From: Tritrichomonas musculus
Taxonomy: Eukaryota > Parabasalia > Tritrichomonadida > Tritrichomonadidae
Length of the DNA: 64,000 nt
Direction of reading: 5' to 3'
Assembly (NCBI GenBank): GCA_039105265.1
Contig: JAPFFF010000002.1
Coordinates: 372,001 to 436,000 of the forward strand
Below the pieces are notes generated by a model that was not told the DNA's origin, ran no database searches, and saw only the letters and a list, made by a program, of their open reading frames with translations. Within the stretch, counting starts at the first letter, position 1. Each line of letters opens with the position of its first letter. Positions 11,644-21,400 of this stretch are shown piece after piece. A program made the translations under genes and the position numbers.

Positions 11644-13254
11644 GGGTGCAGTATGAATGAGTTTATCTCATTAAAAAGTGATTTTTTAGTAAAAATATCG
11701 AATTATATTATATAAAAAATTTTTTAAAATATATAAATATTATATATAATAATTTTATAATTTTATAAATAAGAAATTATGATTTTAAAAATTGAATTGA
11801 TTATGACAAAACTTTCAAAAATTTTAAATAGATTTTTTCAATATTTTTGAATCATGATCAATACAAAATTAATCATTATTGGTCAATTTCATTTTACATG
11901 GCTTTATTCCAACAAATTTGAAACAATACTTAAAATAAAATACGGACAAAAACCAGTGGTTCATATTTGTATAGATGCATATAACAACTTGACTTCCATT
12001 ACATGCCAGATTTTACACTATTCGTTGGTTATGATTTTCGAATCAATTAACTAATAGTCAACGGTTTTCCAGCTATTTATGAGTACTTTTTCAGCAATTT
12101 TAGAAATATTACTCTTGCTCCTTCATAATACTTATCTACTTATACATCGTTAATATAATCATAGCAGTTTTGCGAAAAAATTGGCATATTCCTATTCACT
12201 GTCCTGATTTTAATCTTGCCTAATATCATATTTAGCAGCTTTGCAGTCTCTTGCTTTTAGAATAAAAATTTTTATTAATAAACGAATGTTCAGAAAATTG
12301 AATGATCTTTCAAAATTTTAGACTTGAAATCGTAGTTTTGAACATATGAATATTAACTTTTTTAAAAAAATATCTATACACATATTCACTTTGAAATGTT
12401 TTATACATATAAAAAAATCAGATGAAGTTTTTATCATAAGGAAATAAAATTTGATATCATTTTTTTATAAATATATCCAAAATCCCAAAAATGGCTCTGT
12501 CAAGTTAATTATTAAAATTCATAGATTCGAATTTTTAATGAATAATTGATTCATTGTTCATATTGAAGGACTACATAGTTTTTCAATTTTTCTTGATTAA
12601 CGGACTATTTGTAGATCTATGTAGTCATTCAATTTTTGATGAATGAAATTATAAAGCAGCATTATTCTTTTTACTCACAAAGAAGTTTAATCTGACAGAG
12701 AGATTTTTTTTTTTATTCTATTTTAAAAAAAGTTTTTTATTAATCAATTTTAATTCATTTGTAACAAAATTTCAAAGCGCTTTAAAAAAACATGTATTTA
12801 TAATAGATAACTTTTATATGAATACTTATATTAAAAATTTGATTTTATAATATTTTTTCATATAAATAAATAAAATATTGCATGATCACATCTTGCTTAT
12901 ATTATCTTCATTTTCCAGAAAATTATAATTTTGATTCTTTTACAATCTATTTTTATTTTATTGAAATAACATCTGGATATATGGATATTTAAACAATTCT
13001 ATATTTAATTTTTAATGAGATATTCTCATTTGAAAAATGAATAATTCAATTTTTTTTTCAAATAATTCCTTTTTTATTTATTCAAAAAAGCAATTATTAA
13101 TTCAATTAATGTTTTATAAATATACAATAATAAAAAATTGTTTTTTATTTAATAACATAATATTTTATGTTTAAAAAAATCACAATCATTGATTATATAA
13201 TATAATAGTTATATACTACTTATTTATCCAGATATTAGTGTTCATACTCCACCC
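11644..13254. mobile_element. Candidate TTAA-flanked non-autonomous DNA transposon
   Basis: Both ends show an inverted repeat. The left reads GGGTGCAGTATGAA from 11644; the right, on the other strand, reads GGGTGGAGTATGAA inward from 13254 (13 of 14 identical). Each end is bounded by TTAA (11640-11643 and 13255-13258), the target preference known for piggyBac-type elements. The 1.6-kb interior has no coding frame, so this would be a deletion derivative or MITE. The repeats are short and the flanks are AT-rich, so chance is not excluded. Confidence 0.45.
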
Positions 13255-13721
13255 TTAAATAATAGCAAATTTTGAATAGAAATAAATTGAAAGATAAAAA
13301 TAATTAATTGAAATTTCAATAAAATAAAATTATTTTTTTCTAATATTTTATCTCAATTTTTATTTTCACTTCACTCAGAAAAATTGTGAGCAAAATTGCC
13401 AGTAAATTCTTGTAAAAGTAATGCTTGTTTATGATTCAGGTTTTTTTCGAGTTCTTTTAGTAATTTAAAAAAAAAAAATTTATCTTTATTATTCAAGAGA
13501 GATTGTACCTCAGCTTTTTGAGAGAACTAATAGAAAAAAATAAGAAGAAAATGTAGAATAATATTTACTGAGACTATTCATGTTAAAAAAAAAATGTATC
13601 TTTTTATGTTACAAAATTTTTACCGATCCTTCCTTTTGATGTAAGTCTCGGTAAAAATTTTATAATATGAATTAACGTTAACTTGTTCGTTTTTTCAATT
13701 TTATCTTAACTTTGAAAGCTT

Positions 13722-13778
13722 CGTTGACGGTAGTTCATTTCGTTGACCTTAACGGGCTCAACGTCGTTGATCGTTGAC
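13722..13778. promoter_or_regulatory. Cluster of CGTTGA(C) motifs upstream of the LRR gene
   Basis: CGTTGAC occurs at 13722-13728, 13741-13747 and 13772-13778, and CGTTGA at 13765-13770, all within 57 bases and about 130-180 bases upstream of the LRR gene start. The neighbourhood is distinctly less AT-rich than the surrounding spacer. A transcription-factor binding cluster is plausible. No factor can be named from the sequence. Confidence 0.3.
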
Positions 13779-13905
13779 TGTCAATGAACGAGTGATTTAA
13801 ATAAGTATCAAAATCACTATGATGACATGGTACCAATACTCCATATAATACAAACTTTTTCTAAAAGCAAATTCGTTATTAAAATTGCAAAAAAAAAATT
13901 GAGCA

Positions 13906-16179
13906 ATGAAAACAAAAAAAGAAGGAGATGCTTTATCTGAAGAAGAGCTTCTTGCAATTTTTGAAGCTAAGTGTAAAGATTTTGATCTTCGGCCAACAGA
14001 AAAATTATATACTCGATTTAAAAAGACCAGAGGTGACAAAGCCAGGCTTAAAGTTTTTGAAATGGAAAACAACTCACTTGGCCCTTATTCAGCCCAAATT
14101 CTCACAAATATAGCTTTTGTACATCAAAATTTTAAAATATTATGCTTTGGTGGTAATAACTTTGGTGATAAAGGAGCACTTGCATTTTCAGAATTAATAA
14201 AAGCAACAAAGTCAGTTATTTCACTTGATTTATCATCCAATTCTTTTACAGATGTAGGATTTCAAATTATATTTAATGCCATGTCTTATAATACATCAAT
14301 TGTTGACTTAAATGTTGGCAGTCGCAATGGTATCACACGAAATAAAATTGGTCCATTAGGAATCAAACAGTTATCTATATTATTATCCAAGAATCGAATC
14401 TTAGCGTCACTTGATTTATCGATGACAGAACTCTCATCGGAAAATATAACGCCTCTTGCTGAGAGTTTATCGAAAAATCATACACTTGGTACGCTCAATT
14501 TATCAAATAATAATGTCAGATCGAAAGGGACAGCAATTCTATTATCAAATCTAAAATCAAGTTCAATAGTAGATTTAATTTTATCTAATAATCATCTTAC
14601 AGATGAAATATCGCCGCATGTTTCAAGTTTTATAACAGAAAGTAGCACATTGAAAAAGTTAGATCTTTCATCAAACAATTTAACGCAACGGTTTACAACC
14701 TCCCTTTCAGCTCCACTATCAAAACCGACCTGCCATCTTCAAGAACTCAATTTGTCACGTAATGCAATTGGCGGCCGTGGCATATCGTCTCTTGGCCATG
14801 GAATTCAATCGAACACTTCACTTCACCGACTAGATGTATCGGCGTGCAAGATCCAACAAGCTGGCTTTATTGAATTTTGTGACCAATTCATAAATAACGA
14901 GTTTCTTGTATCTTTAACGATCCATCACAATCCAATTCGTGATGACGGAGTGACTTCCCTCGCCCACGTGATAGAAAAACATCCCTCTTTGAAGGAATTA
15001 GATTTAGAGCTTTGTGAGATAAGTGACAAAGGATGCACTGAACTTTTTAAAGCTGCTAGCAAGTCACCGTCACTTGTTAAAATTTCAGTTAAAAATAATT
15101 TAATTAGAGACGGATTAAGCATTCAAAAAGCTGTAATGGAAAATTCAAAATTATTGAATGTGAACATTGAATATAACGATATTGAATTCAATGTGTACTC
15201 TGAAATTCAGAGAAATTTACAAAATAATAAAAAATTAAGGATCTTGGCCGTACAGCCAAAGGCAGACGACGCAGCCCAAGTTGTTCATTTCGATACAGAG
15301 CTAGCTGACGTCCGATCTGATATTCGGCTCGAAAGAATCCTCATCGAAGATCTTAAAGAACAACTCGCCCAAAAAAAGCAGGAAGAGCAAGAAGCAATAG
15401 ACTCAAGCAATAAAACAACACAAAGACTCGAAACAAAACTTGACGAAGTTGCGCAAACTGTAAATGATGCATTATATGAATTACGTAATCAGAGAGAACA
15501 ACTTCAAAAGAGGAAACAAGATGTTGAACTTGAAGTTACAAATCTCAGCAATCGTCTAGCGAGAGAATCAGAAGATTATCGCTTAGATGTCAGAAATTTT
15601 AATAATTTATCTAAAAAAATCGAGCAACTTGAAGAAGCTCAAGAAAAAGAAATGAAAGATCTAGAAGATAAATTAAAAGACGCAAAATTATTATATGCAG
15701 ATAATCGAAGATTGCTTGAAACTGCATTTCAATTTGCAAAAATGAAACCAGAAGTCGAAGTTGAAGTTCCAGACAGCAATGAAACAGAGAAAGATAATGA
15801 CAAGAAAAAGAAGAAAGGTAAAAGCAAAAGTAAAGCCAAAAATAAAGAAAAAACCAAAAATCAAGATCAAGAAAAAAGCTCAGAAAAAGTTCAAGATAAA
15901 AGTACAGAAAAAGATCATGATAAAAGTACAGAAAAAGATCATGATAAAAGTACAGAAAAAGATCATGATACAGACGAAGATGCAAGTAAGGAGAAACCTA
16001 AAGCAAAGTCGAAAGCAAAGGCCAAGAAAGAATCAACGTCACAAAAGACAACTGCAGCAAAGAAAAGTGAAAACTCAAAAGGTGCTGCAAGTAATAAAAA
16101 GTCTAAGAAATCAGAGCCACTTGAAAATGCTCCAGCTGCAGCATCTGGCTTAGAAGATTCAGGAGTTCAGCCTTCTTAG
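13906..16179 (+). CDS. Leucine-rich-repeat / coiled-coil protein with lysine-rich tail (757 aa)
   Basis: After a short N-terminal helical segment, residues about 60-440 form leucine-rich repeats of the ribonuclease-inhibitor type. The unit is about 28 residues with cores such as SLDLSSNSFTDVG, TLNLSNNNVRSKG and ELNLSRNAIGGRG. Residues about 460-605 form a long coiled coil (RLERILIEDLKEQLAQ, LRNQREQLQKRKQDVELEV). The tail from about 620 is lysine-rich and contains three tandem copies of KSTEKDHD (near 15900-15970). Such LRR-coiled-coil proteins are abundant in trichomonads and generally act in protein-protein interaction, often at the cytoskeleton; the specific partner is unknown. The ATG at 13906 was chosen because the repeat domain follows closely and no upstream in-frame ATG was found. 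Confidence 0.85.
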   Translation: MKTKKEGDALSEEELLAIFEAKCKDFDLRPTEKLYTRFKKTRGDKARLKVFEMENNSLGPYSAQILTNIAFVHQNFKILCFGGNNFGDKGALAFSELIKATKSVISLDLSSNSFTDVGFQIIFNAMSYNTSIVDLNVGSRNGITRNKIGPLGIKQLSILLSKNRILASLDLSMTELSSENITPLAESLSKNHTLGTLNLSNNNVRSKGTAILLSNLKSSSIVDLILSNNHLTDEISPHVSSFITESSTLKKLDLSSNNLTQRFTTSLSAPLSKPTCHLQELNLSRNAIGGRGISSLGHGIQSNTSLHRLDVSACKIQQAGFIEFCDQFINNEFLVSLTIHHNPIRDDGVTSLAHVIEKHPSLKELDLELCEISDKGCTELFKAASKSPSLVKISVKNNLIRDGLSIQKAVMENSKLLNVNIEYNDIEFNVYSEIQRNLQNNKKLRILAVQPKADDAAQVVHFDTELADVRSDIRLERILIEDLKEQLAQKKQEEQEAIDSSNKTTQRLETKLDEVAQTVNDALYELRNQREQLQKRKQDVELEVTNLSNRLARESEDYRLDVRNFNNLSKKIEQLEEAQEKEMKDLEDKLKDAKLLYADNRRLLETAFQFAKMKPEVEVEVPDSNETEKDNDKKKKKGKSKSKAKNKEKTKNQDQEKSSEKVQDKSTEKDHDKSTEKDHDKSTEKDHDTDEDASKEKPKAKSKAKAKKESTSQKTTAAKKSENSKGAASNKKSKKSEPLENAPAAASGLEDSGVQPS

Positions 16180-16672
16180 TTTTTTGTCGGAAATTTATTT
16201 TTGTATGTTATTGTATATGTTATAGATAAAAAATCTCTTTCATTCAATTTTTTTAAGCATGCTATATAGAAAAGCTATACCAGTTTTGATGAATACTTGA
16301 GGATCATTGAAATGGCAGATGATCGTATTTCATATTGCAATTGTCGTTTTTCTTAATTATGGTTCTACATCGCATCATTCATCTATGCTTGCATGCTATC
16401 TGCTATATTATGGTCTTGCTGAAACTATTTCAATATTATCTTTGCAATCATTGAAAAACATTAATAACAGCCAATGCGATAAACAAGAAATAATTAGCTC
16501 AAATAAATTTACTAGCTCAGATACAATGATCTGGCAGTGACCAATTCACTTGTACAGAACTAAACAATGATGTTCAATCATTTCAGGCATGAACATTCTA
16601 AATCTTTGGTTACTACTGATCAAACTAATGCTTGTTTAGTTTACATAAGAATGAGCATTTATGGACGAAGTA
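16180..16672. other. Spacer of unusually mixed composition, no gene assigned
   Basis: Unlike other spacers this stretch is not dominated by A/T runs. A plus-strand frame of 77 codons (16307-16540) exists but has no family resemblance or supporting start context. An unrecognised non-coding RNA is possible. I found no snRNA, SRP RNA or RNase P signature by eye. Confidence 0.3.
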
Positions 16673-16747
16673 TTCACTAGTGAAATTATTCATGAACACA
16701 ATACTCCCTTCCTTCAGCATACACCATGCGCATGGTGTTCATGAATG
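16673..16747. repeat. Cluster of perfect palindromes upstream of tRNA-Asn
   Basis: TTCACTAGTGAA (16673-16684) is a perfect 12-base palindrome. ACACCATGCGCATGGTGT (16721-16738) is a perfect 18-base palindrome. ATTCATGAACAC (16688-16699) pairs perfectly with GTGTTCATGAAT (16736-16747). The last two structures are mutually exclusive, sharing bases 16736-16738 and nesting one inside the other. In this AT-rich genome such GC-containing palindromes are not expected by chance. Confidence 0.6.
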
Positions 16748-16913
16748 TTCTAATTTAATAATACATTCAAGTTTTAAATGCTTAATTATATATATATAAA
16801 GATCTGCTTGTCTTGTTACAGCCATATTGTTCTTCACAGACCAAATAGAAATAGAAATACACTCATAATTTCAATTATTAGGAACTACTTGAAATCACTA
16901 ATTATAAATGCAA

Positions 16914-16986
16914 TTCTCCCTGGTCTAGCGGTTATGACAGCAGACTGTTACTCTGTGTATCGTGTGTTCGAATCACACGGGAGGAG
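16914..16986 (+). tRNA. tRNA-Asn (anticodon GTT)
   Basis: A full 73-base cloverleaf can be drawn. The acceptor stem is TTCTCCC with GGGAGGA (one G-U pair), followed by T8-G9. The D stem is GTC/GAC with loop TAGCGGTTAT. The anticodon stem is GCAGA/TCTGT around the loop CTGTTAC, giving anticodon GTT, which reads AAC/AAT (Asn). The variable loop is GTATC, and the T arm is GTGTG-TTCGAAT-CACAC. The discriminator is G, as expected for tRNA-Asn. There is no intron and CCA is not encoded. The internal promoter boxes are TGGTCTAGCGG (A box) and GTTCGAATC (B box). Confidence 0.95.
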
Positions 16987-16993
16987 TTTTTTT
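16987..16993 (+). terminator. RNA polymerase III terminator of tRNA-Asn
   Basis: A run of seven T residues begins immediately after the discriminator base, the standard pol III stop signal. Confidence 0.8.
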
Positions 16994-17272
16994 ATAATCA
17001 CTTTTTATAAATTTCTTTTATAAAATAAATGAAATTTTTAAAAAATGCCAAAAATTTTTAAAAAATTTTTGAAAAATTTTCTGAGAGAAATCATATAAAT
17101 CATTTTCTGATAATATAATCAAACTTCAAGAATATTTTCAATCTTTATATACACATTTTCAAGACAATTTAATAAAGTTTGATCAGATTATTGAATTATA
17201 AAAACTTTTCGATTAACAAATTCAACGAAAAAATTATCATTATAAATCATTTCATTTTTATTTGAATATAAG

Positions 17273-17629
17273 ATGATTCGTATTTACAATATGAGTAAAA
17301 GAATGCCAAAAACATCATTTGATGTCAGAGTTGATAGAAAGAGCATACTAGGAAATCCTTATAAAATGAGAACAGAGTCCGAGCGTGATTTGGTTTGCGA
17401 CCAATATCAAACATATTTCAACAACATCGTTGAAAACAACAGAGAATGGCTGACTCAAAACGGCATTGATGACGATTATCGTCAAGAGTTCATGGATGAA
17501 TTGAATCGCATCCGTACTATCTATCAAACGCATGGCGAATTAAATTTATTCTGCTGGTGCTACCCAAAACGTTGCCATTCATACACAATCAAAAACTACA
17601 TATTGAACACATCACAAACAAGCAATTGA
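17273..17629 (+). CDS. DUF4326 family protein (118 aa)
   Basis: The protein shows the two signature blocks of the DUF4326 family: VDRKSILGNPYKMRTESERD near residues 21-40 (the VDRxSxLGNP motif), and LFCWCYPKRCHSYTIKNYIL near the C-terminus (the CWCxPxxCH block with the cysteines and histidine kept). The length fits a single-domain member. The family is common in bacteria and phages, and its biochemical role is not established to my knowledge. The track start at 17273 is preceded by TCATTTTT, an initiator-like site; a second ATG at 17291 would also keep the whole domain. It stands alone between a tRNA and the USP gene. A prokaryotic or viral origin by lateral transfer is likely but inferred. 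Confidence 0.85.
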   Translation: MIRIYNMSKRMPKTSFDVRVDRKSILGNPYKMRTESERDLVCDQYQTYFNNIVENNREWLTQNGIDDDYRQEFMDELNRIRTIYQTHGELNLFCWCYPKRCHSYTIKNYILNTSQTSN

Positions 17630-18481
17630 ATTACGATAAAAGCAACGAAAGATGTAGAACTGATCAAGTTTCATCACACTCATTGAATAAATGTAATAAC
17701 TGTAGCCATTCTTTTTTTATATTGTTTATTTTAGTATTCTTAAGTATTATAAATGGGATAAGCGTATCACAAATTTTTGAGAACAATAGTCAGTGTGATA
17801 CTTTTCTTGCCAATCTTTTGCCCTTCAGATTGCTCATGAATTTATTTATGCTGAAACATAAACTAAATGGAGCTCTCATACTTTTTGCAAATGACTTTTT
17901 GACTGCTTACCGCAAATATAGGAAATTATTTTCACTCTCAACAAGAGAAATTATTGTCTCTTTGCATCAATGAATCTTTATCAAAAATTTTCTTTTTCTT
18001 GAAGAAGCTTAAATTCAAGTTTTGAAGATTCAAAAAATCAACTGAATATGATATAATGCTCACAAAATCTTTTATACATGTTATATGTGATGTAGAGTGA
18101 TACAAAAAAGTGACATTATCTTATTTCTTATTCACGTTTGTGGGCAATCAAAACAATGGACAATCAAAAAGATTTCTATTTATGAATTGATTCATACATA
18201 GAAATCTGGAAATAGTAAGATTTTATACAAAATCCTTAGAGCTGGATATTTTTTATGGATTTTAATTCAAATGTTGAAATTTGCAATTTTTTTTATTTAA
18301 AATATTCTGATAAAATTCGATTTCCCATTTATTACCAACATATGTTGCATTATATTTTTTATTTCAGGTTTTAATCCTTTTTGGCTTGAATGGAAAATAT
18401 TGAATTAAAATTTATTAAACTTTTTCAATTGGCAGAAAAAAAGATTTCAATACAAATTTTTATAATAATTCAGTCAAAATT
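17630..18481. other. Spacer with a long hairpin, no gene assigned
   Basis: A frame of 138 codons at 17557-17973 overlaps the DUF4326 gene and has no recognisable features, so it is not called. The stretch contains a near-perfect 38-base hairpin at 18170-18207 and a smaller pair GTATCAC/GTGATAC near 17765-17805. The rest is AT-rich upstream region of the USP gene. Confidence 0.4.
18170..18207. repeat. 38-base near-perfect palindrome (hairpin)
   Basis: AGATTTCTAT at the left pairs with ATAGAAATCT at the right. Inside them TATGAAT pairs with ATTCATA around a TG centre, with one T/C mismatch between the two stem parts. It lies about 275 bases upstream of the USP open frame. Confidence 0.65.
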
Positions 18482-21400
18482 TTGATCAATCATTCACAAT
18501 TTTTAGTGAAAATTTTGATTTTGTCAAATCCATTTATGAATCAATTTGATGAGTGGCGCTCGATTTTTTTAGTAGTATTAAATGATAAAGATCAGCCAAT
18601 TGAAGAATATTTAAAACAGTGCACTGAATTTATCAATCAAATTGTTGAAAATAATTTTCTTATTCCACCAAATATGGAAGCGACAGAATCTTTCTTGAAA
18701 GATACCTTAAAACAAGCTATTAGACAATTACTTAACTTTAATATTAATATTTCAACCAAAAATAAAGCAGATCCAATTATGACTTTTTTAAAATCGTGCT
18801 TACCACTATTTTCGTGGGCATATTTAAACGATCGATTTGATTTATTTCCAATTCTAAACGATATTATGAATCCAAATCAAAATTTATACAAAACAATTAA
18901 ATCATCATTTTTAATCCAACCATCAAACAAAAATAAGAGAGGCAATAACAGATATGTATATGTTCCAACCAAATTTGATACAAGCAATCCAATTTTTACC
19001 TTATATGATTATTTCCTATCTCATGAATTATTTACAGTAATGACTATTAGATTTCATAATTATGAAATTCCAGCACAAGTTGAACACCTCAACTTCTTTT
19101 TATTCCATTTTAACAAAATGAGTGATAAAATAACGGAGAATGTTTATACATCATTATTGTATACTTTTTTCAATTTCTTTGACAACTACATGAAGGTCAA
19201 CATAATGCCAACAAATGTCAAGTCAATTGACCAACGCGAAATACTATCCATTTTCTCCATCATCATAGAATTATCAAATAAGTATAGTTTCGAAGTGCCC
19301 GATTCTACACTTCAACTAATATTCAATTACGGAAACGATCAGATTCAAAACAAAAATCTCCACTCGCAGCTTTTCGGCACCTCCATTTTCAAACTTTTCA
19401 CTGAGAGCACAGAGCGTCCATTGAACTTTTTCAAAGAGAGCATTGAAAAGACAAATTTTGTCACAGACTTCATGAGCCGCGATCTTCATCCAGATGTCAT
19501 TTCGAACACAATTCCGATCCTGACGAAGATGTCCAGCATCAAGTGCATCAAACTTGACGATCTCAAGCAAATCTGCCAAGTTACGAAGAATGTCCACAAT
19601 ACGCAAAAAGAGAAGATGGTCAATTTGATGGTCAATTTATTATTAGAGCTACCGTTTGAAGAAGCCTCGAACTTTTTCAATTCAAATATGGACGAGTCGT
19701 TGGATTACCTGCAGTTCGTTGCGTCTTACTTGACCAAGAAGAAGGACATTCCAAACGACATGGCGCAGGACATCATAATGAAGATCATCACGACCGGCTC
19801 GGCTATCTACAACCGCAGCAAAGAAGAAGGAAACAGTGCCATCAAAAACCTCATACGACCAATTTACAACACAAAATACAAGAAGAGCTTTTTGAACTTC
19901 TGCATCTCTCAAATAATGAGCGAGTATAGCTCCTTCATTGTCGTCCTCTTGGGGAGCGTTGCCTGCAACTGCTCGGCGACAATTAGATCAGATTTCAACA
20001 TTGATGTTTTTGACAAGCTTTGTTCGTATTTGACGGTTATTGATGTGTCAGAAAGGAAGATTGTTTATCCCTTAGTTTACCTCCTTTCAAAACCACTGCA
20101 GAAGAAGATTTCAGGCACTTTATTGAAGGCAATAATGAACGCCGACGATTCTTCAATTTGGTCTTTTCTGACATTCTTGATGACGCAGTCCGGATTGAAT
20201 TCATTTGAGAAGGAGGCTGTGGCATTCATAGCGGACACAATACAAGGCATGAAGAAGATGCCAGAGTGCAAAGAGTTTGCAGAATTCTTCAAGATATTCA
20301 TGCTTCTTTACAACATTGCCGATACAAAAATAACCGTCGAAAACGCAAGAAACCAAAATGTTATACCGGCCAAATATCTTGTCAAAAATCTTCCTTTGGA
20401 TTTTGAGGACAAGCTGCTCGAGCAGATCTTGACATTTGAAAATAAAGATGTTTCATCAATCTCCTGCCAAACTCTGCTTAACATTTATTCCAAGTTGGAA
20501 TACAAATCGAGTTTGTGCGACACTTTCGTGCATCTCCTTGAAATGGCGGAGAACGAAGAGCAAAGAACACGTGTCGTCAATCTAGTTTATGACTATTGTC
20601 TTAAAAATGACAACGAAAGAGTGTCGAACATAATAACGCACTCTTTTAATGACAAGTCATATTTTGCTGACTTAAAATCGCCGATAAATTTGAAGGTCAA
20701 ATTTGAGCTTAACAGTCAAGAACCGCCAAATAAAGATATACTTCCAATTGCCATCAATAAAGACACACCTGTTCAAATTATCTTGACATTAGTGTCGCCA
20801 AACTTGCCTGACGGTCAATCAAAATACGTGGTCATGACAAACGGTGTTGAAAGGTCAAATTGCCAGGTCAATTATAACAACGGTTTTGTCAATAATAAAA
20901 TTATTGACATTAAAAACAGAATCGGTACTGACAAGCGAACTTTGACACTCGGAAGTCCATCGGAGTACCTAAGAATACTTCGATTCAGTGAGAAGCTCAT
21001 CGGCTATTTGAAAGACACTGAAAAAGTCGGTAAAAACGATAAACTTTTGAATACAATCTGGCGGTTATTGTGTTATTTGCCCAGTGATGAAAGCCTCCAG
21101 GAATTGTCATCAAAGCCTGACTTGTTTATACAAGAATTACAGCAGGCAACGAACAAGTATTACATCCGATATTTGTATCAAATATTATTGTGGAGATTAC
21201 GATCACCGCGCTTTGAAAATTTGTATTCGAGTGTGATTCAACCTGTTTTAATTGACATTGTTAATCAAGACAGACTTGCAGCTTTTTGTGCCGACGAAAT
21301 TGTCCGTTTATTAGAAAAGTATCCATTGCCAGAATTCATTGTTCCGGCCTTAAAAATCCTTGCAAACAAGGACATTAAAGAGCCGACAAAGCTCATCGCA

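Noticed and set aside
15611-15985. Minus-strand frame with repeated YHDLFLYF
   Set aside because: Antisense image of the KSTEKDHD repeats of the LRR protein.
16307-16540. 77-codon frame with a hydrophobic N-terminus
   Set aside because: No family resemblance, no initiator context, and surrounded by palindromic sequence. Not enough to call a gene.
17557-17973. 138-codon frame overlapping the DUF4326 gene
   Set aside because: It starts inside a well-supported gene in another frame and its product has no recognisable feature.
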